In this document: in pieces, positions 1 through 12,559 of the stretch
Layout of the letters: every line of letters begins with the position of its first letter
How positions within the stretch are numbered: the first letter of the stretch is position 1
From: Haberlea rhodopensis
Taxonomy: Eukaryota; Streptophyta; Magnoliopsida; Lamiales; Gesneriaceae
Assembly: GCA_907163345.1 (NCBI GenBank)
Contig: CAJQUN010001200.1
Span: forward strand, 1 to 64,000
Direction: 5' to 3'
Length of the DNA stretch: 64,000 nt
Position numbers and translations under genes: made by a program
Notes under the pieces: generated by a model
What the model was told of the DNA's origin: nothing
Database searches by the model: none
Seen by the model: only the letters and a program-made list of their open reading frames with translations

Positions 1-51
1 CGGAGCAAAAATAATACATTTCCCTAAGTTTACCTTTGAATATGCTTGAAT

Positions 52-1434
52 TGTCACGCCCCGAGACCGAGGTCGATAACGCCGGCGTTGATTTCAAATG
101 CAATTCGAAATCAACAAGCCTCGTAATACAGAATTCAACTAAAACCTGTCTATTTATTCCATAAATAAATATTTCTTGCAATATCTACGGAAGCTTCATA
201 AATCAATGGCAACGGCATCTTGAACAATATCAACTACATCATTATCTCCAAAACTGATTTGATCTTCTTTTCTCGATTTTGATTCCCTTATATCTGGGGA
301 GTGGATGTAAGGGATGAGTGTTTTGAAAACACTCAGCAAGTGGGGGACAATCGATGTGACAATATAATATATATTCATAATTTTTCCAAAACATATATCG
401 TAATCGAACATAAACTGATATGAATGCATCTTAACACAATTGCTCCCATCGAACCATAACTTATCATAATTGCTCACATAGAGCCATAACATAACATATC
501 ATATCAGCAATACTTTTCATATACGTTAAGCACAATAAATCCTCTAATTTTCTCTTAGTGGTGATATCAGTCTCTAGACTTAACATATATGAAAAGTATT
601 AAGCACAATAAATCCTCTAATTTTCTCTTAGTGATGATGTCAGTCTCTAGACTTAACCCTCCTAGAGATAATGTCATAACATCGGATCACCCACGAATAA
701 AGGGTCTGGACTTTCCAGAACAATAGTTAACTACCGTATCAGGTCATGTAAACGGTTATAGTCTCACCGCATCAGGGCCATAAAGGAATTCCCCTCCCCC
801 CAACCCCGCCAAATCAGATTTCAAAATTTAAAGTGCTTAAAAAATATAGCTTTTATCCGAACATTATAATTTCAATATAATTCACATATCGATTGAGGTT
901 TCAAAACATACATATGATTTTCTCAAAAACGAAACGAATATATAACCAAAGCCCACATACCTAGATCACAAACGATTCTTACGTGTTTCAATGAATTTGG
1001 GTGGCAAAAACGTGATGAATTTTCTCTCTTTCCTTGCTGAAAATTTCACGCCTTTTAGCGTGTGTTAGTGTGTGTTTCGAAAATTGTGTGAATTGTGAGG
1101 TAATTGATTGACTCTTTGCCTATTTATTAACTTGTTTAATCAAGAGTCATAGTATAATATTATCTCTTAATATTATAATTCAATATTATCTATTCATTTT
1201 TTATTGTTTTAAAACTCTACAAGATTAAATCATATAAACTAAATATTATCTTTTAAACAAATCAATATTATCTCTTAATACAATTCAATATTATCCTTTA
1301 ATTTATAATATTATCTTGATATTAAGTAGTTGTGTTTGACTAAATTTCGGGTAATTGAGCAGACCAAAATACCGTGTAGTTGAGTTGACCAAAATTCTAG
1401 TTATTGACTTGGTTGAAAAAACTGGGTTCTTGCA
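52..1434 (-). repeat. 3' LTR of the chromovirus
   Basis: This 1383-bp repeat matches 12560-13857 along its length. It holds a tandem duplication of about 75 bp (around 507-655, the stretch with AAGCACAATAAATCCTC) that the other LTR lacks, which explains most of the length difference. The minus-strand purine tract lies at 1435-1446, just inside it. The open frame at 196-492 is an LTR artefact. Confidence 0.85.
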
Positions 1435-1770
1435 TTCCTCCCTCCTAATTGGAAGTTTCGTCCTCGAAACTTGAGTCAGTTTGATATTGAAAAGATAAGG
1501 GTGTTTGTCATGCTTTTATTCTTATAGTTCCCACGCATCTTCTCTTTCGTTATGGTTTGAACACTGAACTTTGACTTAGAGAATAATATTTCGTCTTAAC
1601 ACTTGGTCCTTTGAATCTACGATTCGAGTCGAGATTTCTTCGTACTTTAGATTTTCGTCAGGTTGGGCTACTGAAGATCCAGCTTCAAGCACGTGATTCA
1701 GGTCGGTAATGTACTTATAAATTATGATATGTGGAAGACATCATTATTCTTCTATAGTCTGGTTGGTAGT
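1435..1770 (-). pseudogene. Decayed chromodomain end of chromovirus polyprotein
   Basis: Minus-strand translation gives a run resembling the linker and chromodomain of Tekay/Del integrases: a stretch reading HVLEAGSS, then IVDSKDQVLRRN, then VKVQCSNHNEREDAW, then HPYLF. In intact families the corresponding motifs are HVLE, the D-x-KEQVLR strand, VKVxW and TWE, and YPxLF. At least two stops interrupt it. It continues upstream across the solo LTR insertion into 3768-4114. It shows the element's lineage and that it is dead. Confidence 0.7.
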
Positions 1771-3767
1771 TGTCATGACCCGAAATTTTCACATGATCAT
1801 GCATACGAATCATGACATATATTTTGACATTTCATATGTGCATTGGTAAGCATAGAGGTATGCATACACATCATGACATATATTTTGACATTTCATATGT
1901 GCATTGGTAAGCATAGAGGTTGTGAACAAATAATTTGAAGAATAATACATGGAATATATATTACTTGACTAAAAGTATGATATTGGTTAAAGTTAGTGAA
2001 ATATTGATTAAATGTAGTGAGAATAATATATATAATGAATATATTGTAAGAATAATAATATATATATGGAATAGATAGTAAATTTAATCAATAGATTTAA
2101 AATATTGAATAAATTTAGAAAGATATGCAATATATATGGAATATAGTGAATATAGGGTTAAGTGTTACTTTTCGAAAATTAAAAGGGTTAAGTTGTAATT
2201 TTCGAAAATTAAAAAAAAATTAAAAACGAAAATACAATCGGGAACCGGTTGAAAATTCAGGATTTACACACAATTACACATTGAACTGTGTGAAATTGCC
2301 GTGAACTTTGAAAGAGGAAGAAGGAAAAAGAAATTTGGGGTTTCGTTGATTTTCGGACTTCGAAACGACGTCAAAACTAAAAAATAAGTACATATCTGGA
2401 ATCCTTGCCTCGTTACCTTCATTTTGAGGTAGTTTTTCTTTATTTTTTCTTATGTTTAGGGTATGACTTAATTTGAAATAATGCCCAAAAATTATGAAAT
2501 TCATATATTTGATAGATTAAACAATGATAAACAATATTTAACAAGAAACTTGAGATTCTGTTGTAGTTTCGAATTTATCCAAAATGTATGGGTATAAAAA
2601 GTCATATGCATATACTGGTTACACTAAAATGAAATTGAGAAAACATAATTGTAACTTTGAGAAATAATGAATAGTAGAAAAGTAATATTGCTCCTGGTAT
2701 GAACATTTAATGCATAACTATAATTAATTCATATTACAACATATGATATTGAGTTTGGTTGTGCATTTGATATGCACTGATAGGTTCTACGTTTGATATC
2801 GCCACCAGTGATGCGAAGTAAGCAAATCATCAAGATAGGTGTAATAACTTGTGAGTATATCCTTATACCTTAGTATTTAATTTTATATAAGTATGTGATT
2901 TGTGTTATATAAGTACCGTGAATTGGTGAATGAATTTCGATGAATGCAAGATGATGTAAAAGAACTAAATTGAGTTCTGAAATGTACATGTTGAGATGTG
3001 ATGATATACGTTCTATATGATGTTATTTACCCTATGATTTGATGTTATGCATATGATTATGACATGTGCATTAATAAGAGATTAAAGAACTCTGTTATGG
3101 CCACTAATGACCTTGAACCATGTGTTATTTCATTCTGAGTACGGTCAGAATTACAGAATCAAAGAATAACGATCCCGAGTTAATTGAGAACTCAAAAGGG
3201 GATCTACAGAGTGCCATGGTCATATCGTGATCAATGATTGTTCTTGGTATTAGTTGGTGCACAACAGAATAACAATGCGGACATACATGTGCATCATTTC
3301 ATTTTATATGAATCATGTGAACTGATGTAAAGCTTATGATGAATCATGTGAGCATATTCATGTGCTTATGTGGATATAAATTATATGCTTGTGTGATGTT
3401 AAATACTATGTTATTTGAATATGCTCATTGAGAATGCAACTCACCCAAATGCAAATGTTATTTTTCAGTTGCTGTAGAAAAAGTTTGAACATACAAGGTG
3501 TTTCTGCATATTTTGGAAGTATGGATCCAAGGTCGGCTGGCTGACTCTAATCCTTCTCCCTCAGCTCATCATTTGCATATACTGTATAGGTTTTTGGTTG
3601 GGTTGTGAGGGGTACAGCCTTGGTCATTTTTGTGGCATACTGCCTTGTAAATTATATTATGAAAAATGTCTTGATTGAATGATGTTATGAGATTGACATT
3701 TCCCCTGCCATTATCTATTATGTTATATGCCTAATGTGTATGTGTTATATGTGTAAGGGGTGTCACA
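1771..3767 (+). mobile_element. Solo LTR nested in the chromovirus
   Basis: The segment starts TGTCATGACCCGAAA and ends GGGGTGTCACA, standard plant Gypsy LTR ends. It is flanked by GTAGT (1766-1770) and GTAGC (3768-3772), a 5-bp duplication with one mismatch. No internal domain or second LTR is present, so it is a solo LTR of 1997 bp, left by unequal recombination. It contains a direct duplication of a 61-bp unit at about 1800-1921. It splits the chromovirus polyprotein between the integrase C terminus and the chromodomain. Confidence 0.75.
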
Positions 3768-4114
3768 GTAGCGTTAACGTTCCTACATTTTCTAAAATCT
3801 TGAGCGACCTCTGTATCTTGGACTCAATTTTTCTATCTTTTGTGTTATCTTGAATCGCTCTGTAACAATTGCAACTTTGCTCACGAATGTTTGGAGTGTC
3901 CAAGTCTGTTGATGGCATTCTTCTTTACTTTGTCTCAACATTAGGTGATCGGTATTTTAGTTAGTAAATATCTTCGTTCATCGCGATCTGATTCTGTCAT
4001 GTTAGTTGAGGTTGACGTCAGCTTGTTTACGGGTAAAAGTTTGCTCCAATTGCACTGAAGTCTAAAGCACGCGCTCGTAATATATCTTCGAGGGTCTGAA
4101 TTGTATTCTCAATC
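3768..4114 (-). pseudogene. Decayed integrase C-terminal part of chromovirus
   Basis: The minus strand reads IQTLEDILRARALDF, close to the QTLEDMLRACVLDF motif of Ty3/Gypsy integrases. Further on it reads TERFKITQKIEKLSPRYRG, corresponding to the KLSPRYIGPFEIL motif that precedes the chromodomain. Stops and frame changes lie between them. The sequence ends at 4114, where a Copia element has inserted into the duplicated CAATC, and resumes at 9233. Confidence 0.75.
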
Positions 4115-5505
4115 TGTTGGAATCGAAGAGGGGGGGGTGAATGAGATTCCTTGGCTACTTTAGCTTTTTAAAATGAGTTTGTAAAAATAAAAATATTTTG
4201 CGCTTGCGGAAGCCTTTAGTCAATCGATAAATAAACAATAAAATAAATAAATGCGTAAAGGAAATGATGCGGTAAATAACAAAAGGATTTGTTATAGAAG
4301 TTCGGCGATGAATCGCCTACGTCTCCTCTTCCCGGTTAGATAACCTCCAACCGAGGTTCCACTAGAATAATTGATCTTGGCCTTGAGGGCTCCAAGTTAG
4401 CCACAACACAACTCTTCCCGAGTTACAACGCTCTTCCCGAGCACACTACTCTTCCCGAGTACACAAGCTCTTCCCGAGCACAATACTCTTCCCGAGTATA
4501 CAAAGCTCTTCCCGAGCTATCCACACTCTTCACGAGTCTTCTTGGCCTTAAGGGCTCCAAGGATAGCCACACAATTGCACCACCTTCACTTGATGGCGAC
4601 TTTACAATTTTCCAACTTGCTTTGGTGTTGGATGACCTTTACAATGAATTAAACCAACAAACACCTTCACGGTGTACTCACACGAAGAAACACAAGACTC
4701 AACAAAAGAGGAAAATCACAAGCTCCAATACAACAACAATGTATGGAGATTATGATATAATTTGAACCAACAATTGATCAACACTTTGTATGAGTTGTAG
4801 ACTTGTTCCTTAGCTTCAAAATGCTCCAAAGCATCCATATTTATAGTGTAGAAGGCCTCCTAGGCTCCTACTAGCCGTTGCTTCAAATAAGGCTTGAATC
4901 ACTCCAAGATCGCCTCGGACATCGCCTCGGGCGATCACCATCGCCGCGCCCCAACGGTCAGCAAAAATCACGGATCGCCTCAGGCGATCGCTGGATCGCC
5001 TCAGGCGATCCAAGTCAAATCCCAATGCCGTAGCTTCAGCAGCCTGAAATCATGCATCGCCTCAAACAATCTACACATCGCCTCAGGCGTTCCAGCCCAT
5101 CGCCTCAGGCGTTCGTGCCATCGCCTCGGGCGAACTCCCCGCGCGCATGCCCGCGCCAAGCCTCGGCGTCGCTTCAGTCGATGTGCTGGGGCGAAGTCCT
5201 TGTGGCTGCCATCGCCTCAGGCGTTGGTCACCATCGCCTGGGGCGATCTTCCCCGCATGCTCGCCTAGCCATCGCTTCTGTCGATGTGCGTGGCGATGCC
5301 TGGCCTGACACCCATCGCCTGGGGCGATCCAGACCAGATTGCACACACTTGAAAATCATCATTCCAATCCATTTTTCATCACTTAATCTGCACACTAAGT
5401 AGATGCATTAGTATAACAAACACAAGTTTTGTTGATCATCAAAACTCAAAGATTGACGGGGATAATTTAACGCATTAAACGCAACCATGCGTTTAAGGCT
5501 CAACA
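4115..5505 (-). repeat. 3' LTR of the Copia element
   Basis: This 1391-bp LTR carries, in transcription order, an array of GCCTCAGGCG-type palindromes (5340 to 4910), a TATA box (minus strand TATAAATA, 4838-4845) and an array of CTCTTCCCGAG units (about 4410-4545). It holds more CTCTTCCCGAG units than the other LTR, which accounts for most of the 38-bp length difference. The long frames at 4816-5402 are products of the palindrome array, not genes. Confidence 0.9.
4909..5330. repeat. Phased palindrome array in the LTR U3
   Basis: About a dozen copies of CGCCTCAGGCG or close variants occur. By start position, pairs and runs fall at 4976/4997, 5058/5079/5101/5122 and 5213/5235, steps of 21-22 bp. 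Several are flanked by GAT and ATC, making longer hairpins. The array lies upstream of the TATA box in the sense of transcription. It is repeated in the other LTR at about 8636-9057. Confidence 0.8.
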
Positions 5506-6215
5506 ATCTCCCCCTTTTTGATGATCACAAAACTTGATAAACTTGAATAAGTAATATGCATGAAATGTGAGTAAAAATAACTCCCCCTTAACAATTGCAT
5601 AATACATACAAGTTATCAAGTAAAACGATAAACAAATAACTCTCCCCCTCAAACCATGCATACATAAGCTCTCCCCCTTAAACTATGCATTTATTAAGGT
5701 TCAAGTTTATCACAAAATTCTCCCCCTTTTTGTGATAATCAAAAAGTATAAAAATCAAATAAACATGGCATAATTATAACAACTTTCACATGTCCATCAT
5801 CAAGCATATAATAGGCATAACAAGCCTAAGATTAAATCATAGAGATGAATCACAACCATGTGTTTAAGGCACTCAACAATTAATTCTAAAAGTTGTAATG
5901 TGTGCATATGTTCATGCATTCATGCCCAAAACAAAATAATAAAGATATCAAGGCATTAAAGCAAATCATATAATTGCATGTTTTCATATAGCATATTCAA
6001 ATTTGAATACAAAGCATATCAAGCTACTTACTATAAAAAGATAAGCATACATCATGCACTTAACAAATATGCTAAGGGGATATGCATTTTACTCCATTGA
6101 ATATTGAGCTTCAATAATTTATTGAACACAATTAATTTGTGCCAATGAATTTTTGAATTGCTCTATTAAAATGTAACAAATAAATTTTACCCTCTATGAC
6201 AAGAGTTAGTTCTTG
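5506..6215 (-). other. Non-coding 3' interior of the Copia element
   Basis: No open frame or pol domain is present. The plus strand repeats the CTCCCCCTT motif several times (5508, 5580, 5642, 5670, 5720), each a purine tract on the transcribed strand. The one beside the LTR is the presumed priming site and the others look like extra or decayed copies. Confidence 0.7.
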
Positions 6216-7832
6216 TCATTGGTCCAATGCCTCTTGCTTCTTTATGGTTGTGAACAAAACAAACTCCTCCTTTGAGTTGCTTGGCCCTTCATCCTCCATT
6301 CCATTTTTGTTCCTACAAGACAAATTAATAATAGGAGGATCTTTGGTACCCATTTGATTTTTGGGTCCTTGATGGTTAGCTACCTTAGGCACTTTTGGGA
6401 TCCATTTCCACCTTTTGTTAGGTTGGTATTGGATTCTAGCATACCTACATTTGTTCTTGGTATGACCATTTTTGCAACAATAGTGACAAGTAGTAGAGTC
6501 ATGCTTTGCTTTGGCCAACAAGCTAGAAAAGGATTTTGATTTGCTTGAATAGCCTAACCCGGCTTTGTCAAAGCTACAACGTTGTAAGCCAAGCAATTCA
6601 TTCATCTTTAAACTACTATCACTAAACTTGGCAAGAGAAGTCTTTAAATCAAGCACTTGATTTTTCAAAGTAGTATTTTCTTCTTCTTTCTTAGCCAAGT
6701 CTAGCTTAAGTACTTTGTTGCTCTTTTTGGTTTTACCAAGACAATCAATGATATCATTATAAGCATCTAATAAATCATCATAAGAAGGTACCTCATCATC
6801 ATCCTCTTCATCTTCATCTCCAAGAGCCATTAGACATAGATTTTTGGCTTCTTCTTCATCGGAGTCGCTATCACTCCATGTTGCTATGAACGCCTTCTTC
6901 TTGCCTTTGTCGTCATTCTTCTTCCTAGGACACTTGTTAGCATAATGGCCTATTTCTTGACAATTATAACAAGTTACCTCATTTTTGGAATCTTGTTTGG
7001 TAGCATTGGAGGTCTTTGACTTGCCATGTTTGGTGAAGAGCTTCTTGAACTTCTTTGTGAATAGCCTCATCTCTTCATCATCATCATCTTCATCATCGTC
7101 GGAGTGATCTTTCCTTCCTACCAAGGCGATCCCATTTCTTTTGGATCTATCCTCCTCCTTCACTTCTTTCCTTGTGGCAACTTCAAGCTCATGGGTCACT
7201 AAGGTGCCATGGAGCTCATCAAGATCATATGAAGCTTTCTCCCCTTTGTTGGACTCTATGATGGCCGTCCTCTTGGCATCTCATTCCTTTGGTAAGGCTC
7301 TTAAGGCTCTCCTCCATATTTGCTTTGGAGGGTACTTCTCTCCAAGTTGAGCAAGCTCGTTGATAATTTGGGTGAGCCTCCTAAACATTGAGTCAACTTC
7401 TTCTCCGGACTCCATCTCAAATGTCTCATATTTGAGTTGTAGGAGATCTATCTTGGTCTCCTTCACTTGATTAGTTCCTTCATGACAAATTTGTAATTTG
7501 TCCCATATCTCCTTTGCCGTTGAGCACATCGAGATCCGGTTGTACTCCTTCATATCTAAAGCACAATGTAAAATATTAATCGCTTTAGCATTTTGTGAAA
7601 TTAATATCATATCCGCTCTAGTAAAATCGTCCATTTCTTTGGGAACACTTATTCCCCCAATTTCCTTTAAAGGAACATGTGGACCTTTCACTATGATCTT
7701 TCATAGGTCATAATCTACGGATTGGATGTATAGAAAAATTCTATTTTTCCAATAGCCGTAATTATCACCCGTGAAGAGCGGAGGGCGATTTGTCGATTGA
7801 CCTTGAGCAAACTCATTTGCTAGATTAGCCAT
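6216..7832 (-). pseudogene. Copia GAG polyprotein, two premature stops
   Basis: The frame opens at the ATG at 7832, 34 bp inside the primer site, and runs about 539 codons to 6216. The N terminus reads NRPPLFTGDNYGYWK, typical of Copia gag, followed by the UBN2-type capsid region (about residues 60-190). A CCHC knuckle, CYNCQEIGHYANKC, lies near residue 289. A second one, CHYCCKNGHTKNKC, lies near residue 449, separated by an acidic coiled-coil stretch. Two in-frame TGA codons break it, at 7701-7703 and about 7279-7281, each where the family has tryptophan. Both are single G-to-A changes. The protein would package element RNA in a virus-like particle; the enzymes would have to be supplied in trans. 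Confidence 0.85.
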
Positions 7833-7865
7833 AAAAAGATTTTGATTTAAAACAAAAATCAAATG

Positions 7866-7877
7866 GCTCTGATACCA
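7866..7877 (-). other. Primer binding site of the Copia element
   Basis: The minus strand reads TGGTATCAGAGC two bases inside the 5' LTR. This is the canonical complement to the 3' end of plant initiator tRNA-Met used to prime reverse transcription. Confidence 0.9.
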
Positions 7878-7879
7878 CT

Positions 7880-9232
7880 TGTTGGAATCGAAGAGGGGGG
7901 GTGAATGAGATTCCTTGGCTACTTTAGCTTTTTAAAATGAGTTTGTAAAAATAAAAATATTTTGCGCTTGCGGAAGCCTTTAGTCAATCGATAAATAAAC
8001 AATAAAATAAATAAATGCGTAAAGGAAATGATGCGGTAAATAACAAAAGGATTTGTTATAGAAGTTCGGCGATGAATCGCCTACGTCTCCTCTTCCCGGT
8101 TAGATAACCTCCAACCGAGGTTCCACTAGAATAATTGATCTTGGCCTTGAGGGCTCCAAGTTAGCCACAACATAACTCTTCCCGAGTTACAACGCTCTTC
8201 CCGAGCACAATACTCTTCCCGAGTATACAAAGCTCTTCCCGAGCTATCCACGCTCTTCACGAGTCTTCTTGGCCTTAAGGGCTCCAAGGATAGCCACACA
8301 ATTGCACCACCTTCACTTGATGGCGACTTTACAATTTTCCAACTTGCTTTGGTGTTGGAGGACCTTTACAATGAATTAAACCAACAAACACATTCACGGT
8401 GTACTCACACGAAGAAACACAAGACTCAACAAAAGAGGAAAATCACAAGCTCCAATACAACAACAATGTATGGAGATTATGATATAATTTGAACCAACAA
8501 ATGATCAACACTTTGTATGAGTTGTAGACTTGTTCCTTAGCTTCAAAATGCTCCAAAGCATCCATATTTATAGTGTAGAAGGCCTCCTAGGCTCCTACTA
8601 GCCGTTGCTTCAAATAAGGCTTGAATCACTCTAAGATCGCCTCGGACATCGCCTCGGGCGATCACCATCGCCGCGCCCCAACGGTCAGCAAAAATCACGG
8701 ATCGCCTCAGGCGATCGCTGGATCGCCTCAGGCGATCCAAGTCAAATCCCAATGCCGTAGCTTCAGCAGCCTGAAATCATGCATCGCCTCAAACGATCTA
8801 CACATCGCCTCAGGCGTTCCAGCCCATCGCCTCAGGCATTCGTGCCATCGCCTCGGGCGAACTCCCCGCGCGCATGCCCGCGCCAAGCCTCGGCGTTGCT
8901 TCAGTCGATGTGCTAGGGCGAAGTCCTTGTGGCTGCCATCGCCTCAGGCGTTGGTCACCATCGCCTGGGGCGATCTTCCCCGCATGCTCGCCTAGCCATC
9001 GCTTCTGTCGATGTGCGTGGCGATGCCTGGCCTGACACCCATCGCCTGGGGCGATCCAGACCAGATTGCACACACTTGAAAATCATCATTCCAATCCATT
9101 TTTTATCACTTAATCTGCACACTAAGTAGATGCATTAGTATAACAAACACAAGTTTTGTTGATCATCAAAACTCAAAGATTGACGGGGATAATTTAACGC
9201 ATTAAACGCAACCATGCGTTTAAGGCTCAACA
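7880..9232 (-). repeat. 5' LTR of the Copia element
   Basis: This 1353-bp LTR is nearly identical to 4115-5505 but has fewer CTCTTCCCGAG units. Its TATA box is at 8565-8572 on the minus strand and its palindrome array at about 8636-9057. As the upstream LTR it would drive the element's transcript. Confidence 0.9.
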
Positions 9233-12200
9233 CAATCTAACCATCATTTTGTAGGTAAAATGTGGTACTAAGAGTCACCCAATTAATCATCCTTATAGAA
9301 AGCTATTCTAAAGTCCTGATACAAATCTTGGAGCGCTATTAGAAGTTGTTAGGATTGGTTTTCTTCATCCATTGGCTTATAGTCTCGACCGAGCTCTTAC
9401 CTATAGAACCAAAATCTATTTTTTTTTTTCATTTATTACTTATGTTGTACTTTCTTCACATATTCTGATGACAGTGCCTTAACTTCAAGAAAGGGAGTAA
9501 ATGAGGTTTCGAGTTTGAATGAATTTCCTTTGTCAAACGAATCAAGGATGGGTAAAAGATTGTTTCAAAAATTTCAAAAGTTTCACAAGAGAATGTGAAG
9601 TGATAAAAAAATGCTAAATTTTTGGTGAGTTAAACGATCAATAAAAAAAATTGATCATATGCTAAAAAAATTGCAAGGATGACATAAATCAATCTAGGAG
9701 TAAATCGCACGTGAAGAAAGAAATACTAATTCCAAGAAAATGGAGAAGAAAGAATAAGTATGTGGTTTTGTTGACCAACTAAGAACAAGTTTTGCAAAGA
9801 TGGTAGACGAAAATAATTCTTGATATGAAGAAAATCAAGGTTATATAAAACTCAAACAAACATTAAGTCTAAAAAACGATCAAGTCTCAACCTTTGATGA
9901 AAAATGATAACCACATTAACCATATAATATGATGGGTTATTATGAAGACAAAAAAAAAAACAATTGCTGTGAAGATCAGGGGGAATTATGAAGGAGTGCA
10001 TCACACATAAGATATGTTTCAAAAATCCGAACAATTTAAAATAGATCAAGATATGAGAGTACTTTCAGAGTGAATTAATAATTGGGTAAGTATACGAACA
10101 AATGAGACTATTCCAAAATTGACGAAGAAACTCCATAATACAAATAATAGATTGTCACAATTCTTTCGGTAAAAGAGTATGATTCAAACACGCTAGAAGA
10201 AGTAAAAGTGAGTTTGCACTTTGAATACGAGATTATAGCCAAAGGAACAAAATAGAGTGCAAAAGCATAATGGAATGTGTGGGGATGGAATAAAATAAAC
10301 TGATAATGTCAATTAAGGCGTGATGTCGGGGTGATGTCTTGATAATTCGTTCATTCCTAAAATAGCATCGAACTCCACCCGTTCAGTAGAATTAGCTGAG
10401 TGATGAAAACTCTATCGTTTAAACCAATACTTCAGCCTTGATTTAAGTTACGCGTATCTAAAGTTCTACTGGCAATTGTTGTCAATCTATATGGCTCACT
10501 AAGCATATATGTTTTAAGAATATTGGAGACAAATTCGCAAAGAACTAAGGTCGCTATTAATTCACAAAGTTCCAAGGCTGTAAAAAAACTAGATCAAAAG
10601 AATATGCGAACGAATCTTGAAGAAAGACAAATATTTCATTGATCGAAATAAATTTGATCGGATTTCAAAAGAATTAATGGAATGTTGAAAATTATTTCTA
10701 ATATCCTAAATGAATTCTAAGCGGCTAATATGTTCTCGTTCGAACCAACAAAAAAAAATCATGAGTCTGGGCATGAATTGTTATAATCTATACCCAATTA
10801 ACGAGAGATATATTATCTTATTTTCCCCAAATGCCTATCTGATATTTACTTAAGTACTAAGAATCACAATAGGAGAAAAACTAGAATAAGGAAGACATGA
10901 CATCGGCTATTCGAGTTAGCCTGATATTTCACCCGAATTGAAGTTTCTTGGATTTGAGTGAAAAAAAATTTCAAAATTATTTATTTCCATGAAGAACATG
11001 ATTCCAATAAAATATGAACTCAAAATATCGAAGTGATTGGGGAATTAAAATTCCACAAAAATAGCCAAAAATAGAAAAATTCAATGAGTGTATCGAAAAC
11101 AAGGAAGTTTGAGTTCGTAATTCTAATCCCAAAAAATGGAGATAAATATTTTAACTCACGTATCCTAATACTAAATATCATGCACTTAATCAGTAATATT
11201 CTAGTTATATTAGGAGAAATATAACGAGGGCATTTTTGGGAATTTAGTCCGGTTGGTACGGGGTTACAGTCGTGCTTGAAAAGATCCGGAAGTCACCAGA
11301 AATTGACTAAAACAGTGGATTGCCCATGAGCCATATTGTCTATGATTGAAAGGAATCGAATTTTGATGCGCCGGTGGTGGAGAAATCGATATTTTAAATT
11401 TGGGGATTTGGGGTTCATGTGGCGAAGAATTGACACCCACAATTCCTTCGATCGGAGTCTGGAAATCTGAAATTGTTCAATGGGTTTTAATAATTCGTCG
11501 AGGGGTTTTAGTCTATGCTTGATTGACAACATATTGTCAAATTGATGATAAGATTGCAGAAGGAGATGGAATCGAGAGGGTTTTCGTGTAAAGGGTTCGC
11601 ACATAGGCACAATTTTTATCTAAAATTCTTCATCATTGAGTTATTGTAATTCCAAATTGATAGAGGGCTTCTAATCTAAGTACCATGAGGGTCAGGAACC
11701 CAGATTGGATTCGAAAATGATATTTTGGTGGCTGTGAAATTGAGGGTTGAATTTTTCTTTGCTTTTATGGTTCATGAGGCCCGAAATAAATATGCAAAAT
11801 CACCATCCATCAGTGATCGGTTTTTAAAATTGAAAGAGGGGTTTTTATGGTAATATTTTGAAGATCATTTATCGAAGTTATATTTGAAAATTATATTCTG
11901 GTGAGAGAGAATCGACAGATGAAATTCCGTTGTTATAGGCTGCATACACGAGATTTCAAATCTTCATCGTCCGGTGAACGGCTTTTGCAATTTAGAGAGA
12001 ATTTTGGTTCGTCGTGGCGTAAGTATTATGGTTGCAGGTCGATTTGCCCAATATATTGCCATGGGTTATGAGATCGGCAGGGGAAATCAACGGCTTGGGT
12101 ACCGAACACTTTTTGTATAATTGGAGGAGCAATCGTTGCGGGAATCTTCTGATTTTTGGGCAGGAGGATCGCTGGTAGGTAGCGGTTCCGGTGGTGGGCG

Positions 12201-12541
12201 TTTGACGGCGTTCGGATTGCCGCGGCTGGAAGGCGGTGGCAGCATATTTGCTGAGGTGCAATTTTGAAATTTTATCAAGTTACCTTCGATTTTCTCTTTT
12301 TTTATTTTTTATTTTATTATTTTTTCTTAAATATTATTGATTCAATTTTGATTTTTTTTTTGTTGAAATAATTCAATTTCGATTTTAATTGACATTGAGA
12401 TTTCAATTCGTGAACAGATCTATATTTACCAAACTGATTTTATTTTCTTCAGTTGGTCAATTTTGCTTCCTCTTGTATTTTATAATCTGGTTTGTATTTC
12501 AACCAGAAGTCTTTTTCCAGCAGGATTATGGAACCTGGTTC
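9233..12541 (-). pseudogene. Decayed gag-pol interior of the chromovirus
   Basis: The old element resumes directly after the Copia insertion. The first part on the minus strand is consistent with the integrase core ahead of the QTLEDILR motif, but stops and frame changes are frequent. No reading frame longer than about 105 codons remains. Frames at 11293-11610 and 12087-12278 lie where gag should be (the second is proline-rich, near the 5' LTR), but I cannot align them with confidence. No host gene is seen here. Confidence 0.6.
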
Positions 12542-12553
12542 GCTATGATACCA
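12542..12553 (-). other. Primer binding site of the chromovirus
   Basis: The minus strand reads TGGTATCATAGC, one base different from the tRNA-iMet site TGGTATCAGAGC. It lies six bases inside the right LTR and confirms that this LTR is the 5' one on the minus strand. Confidence 0.75.
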
Positions 12554-12559
12554 CTTCAA

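Larger units (their letters stand above)
4115..9232 (-). mobile_element. Young gag-only Ty1/Copia retrotransposon
   Basis: The two LTRs (4115-5505 and 7880-9232) begin TGTTGGAATCG and end GGCTCAACA and differ by only about a dozen substitutions by eye. The target duplication CAATC is perfect (4110-4114 and 9233-9237). On the minus strand the 5' LTR is followed by the tRNA-iMet primer site TGGTATCAGAGC, then gag, then a purine tract AAAAAGGGGGAGATTG next to the 3' LTR. No protease, integrase or reverse transcriptase is found in the 2.4-kb interior, so it is non-autonomous. This layout fits the group described as terminal-repeat retrotransposons with a GAG domain (TR-GAG). Confidence 0.9.

Noticed and set aside
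4816..5402. Overlapping open frames on both strands (also 8543-9129)
   Set aside because: They lie in the Copia LTR and are translations of the CGCCTCAGGCG array; both LTRs give the same frames.
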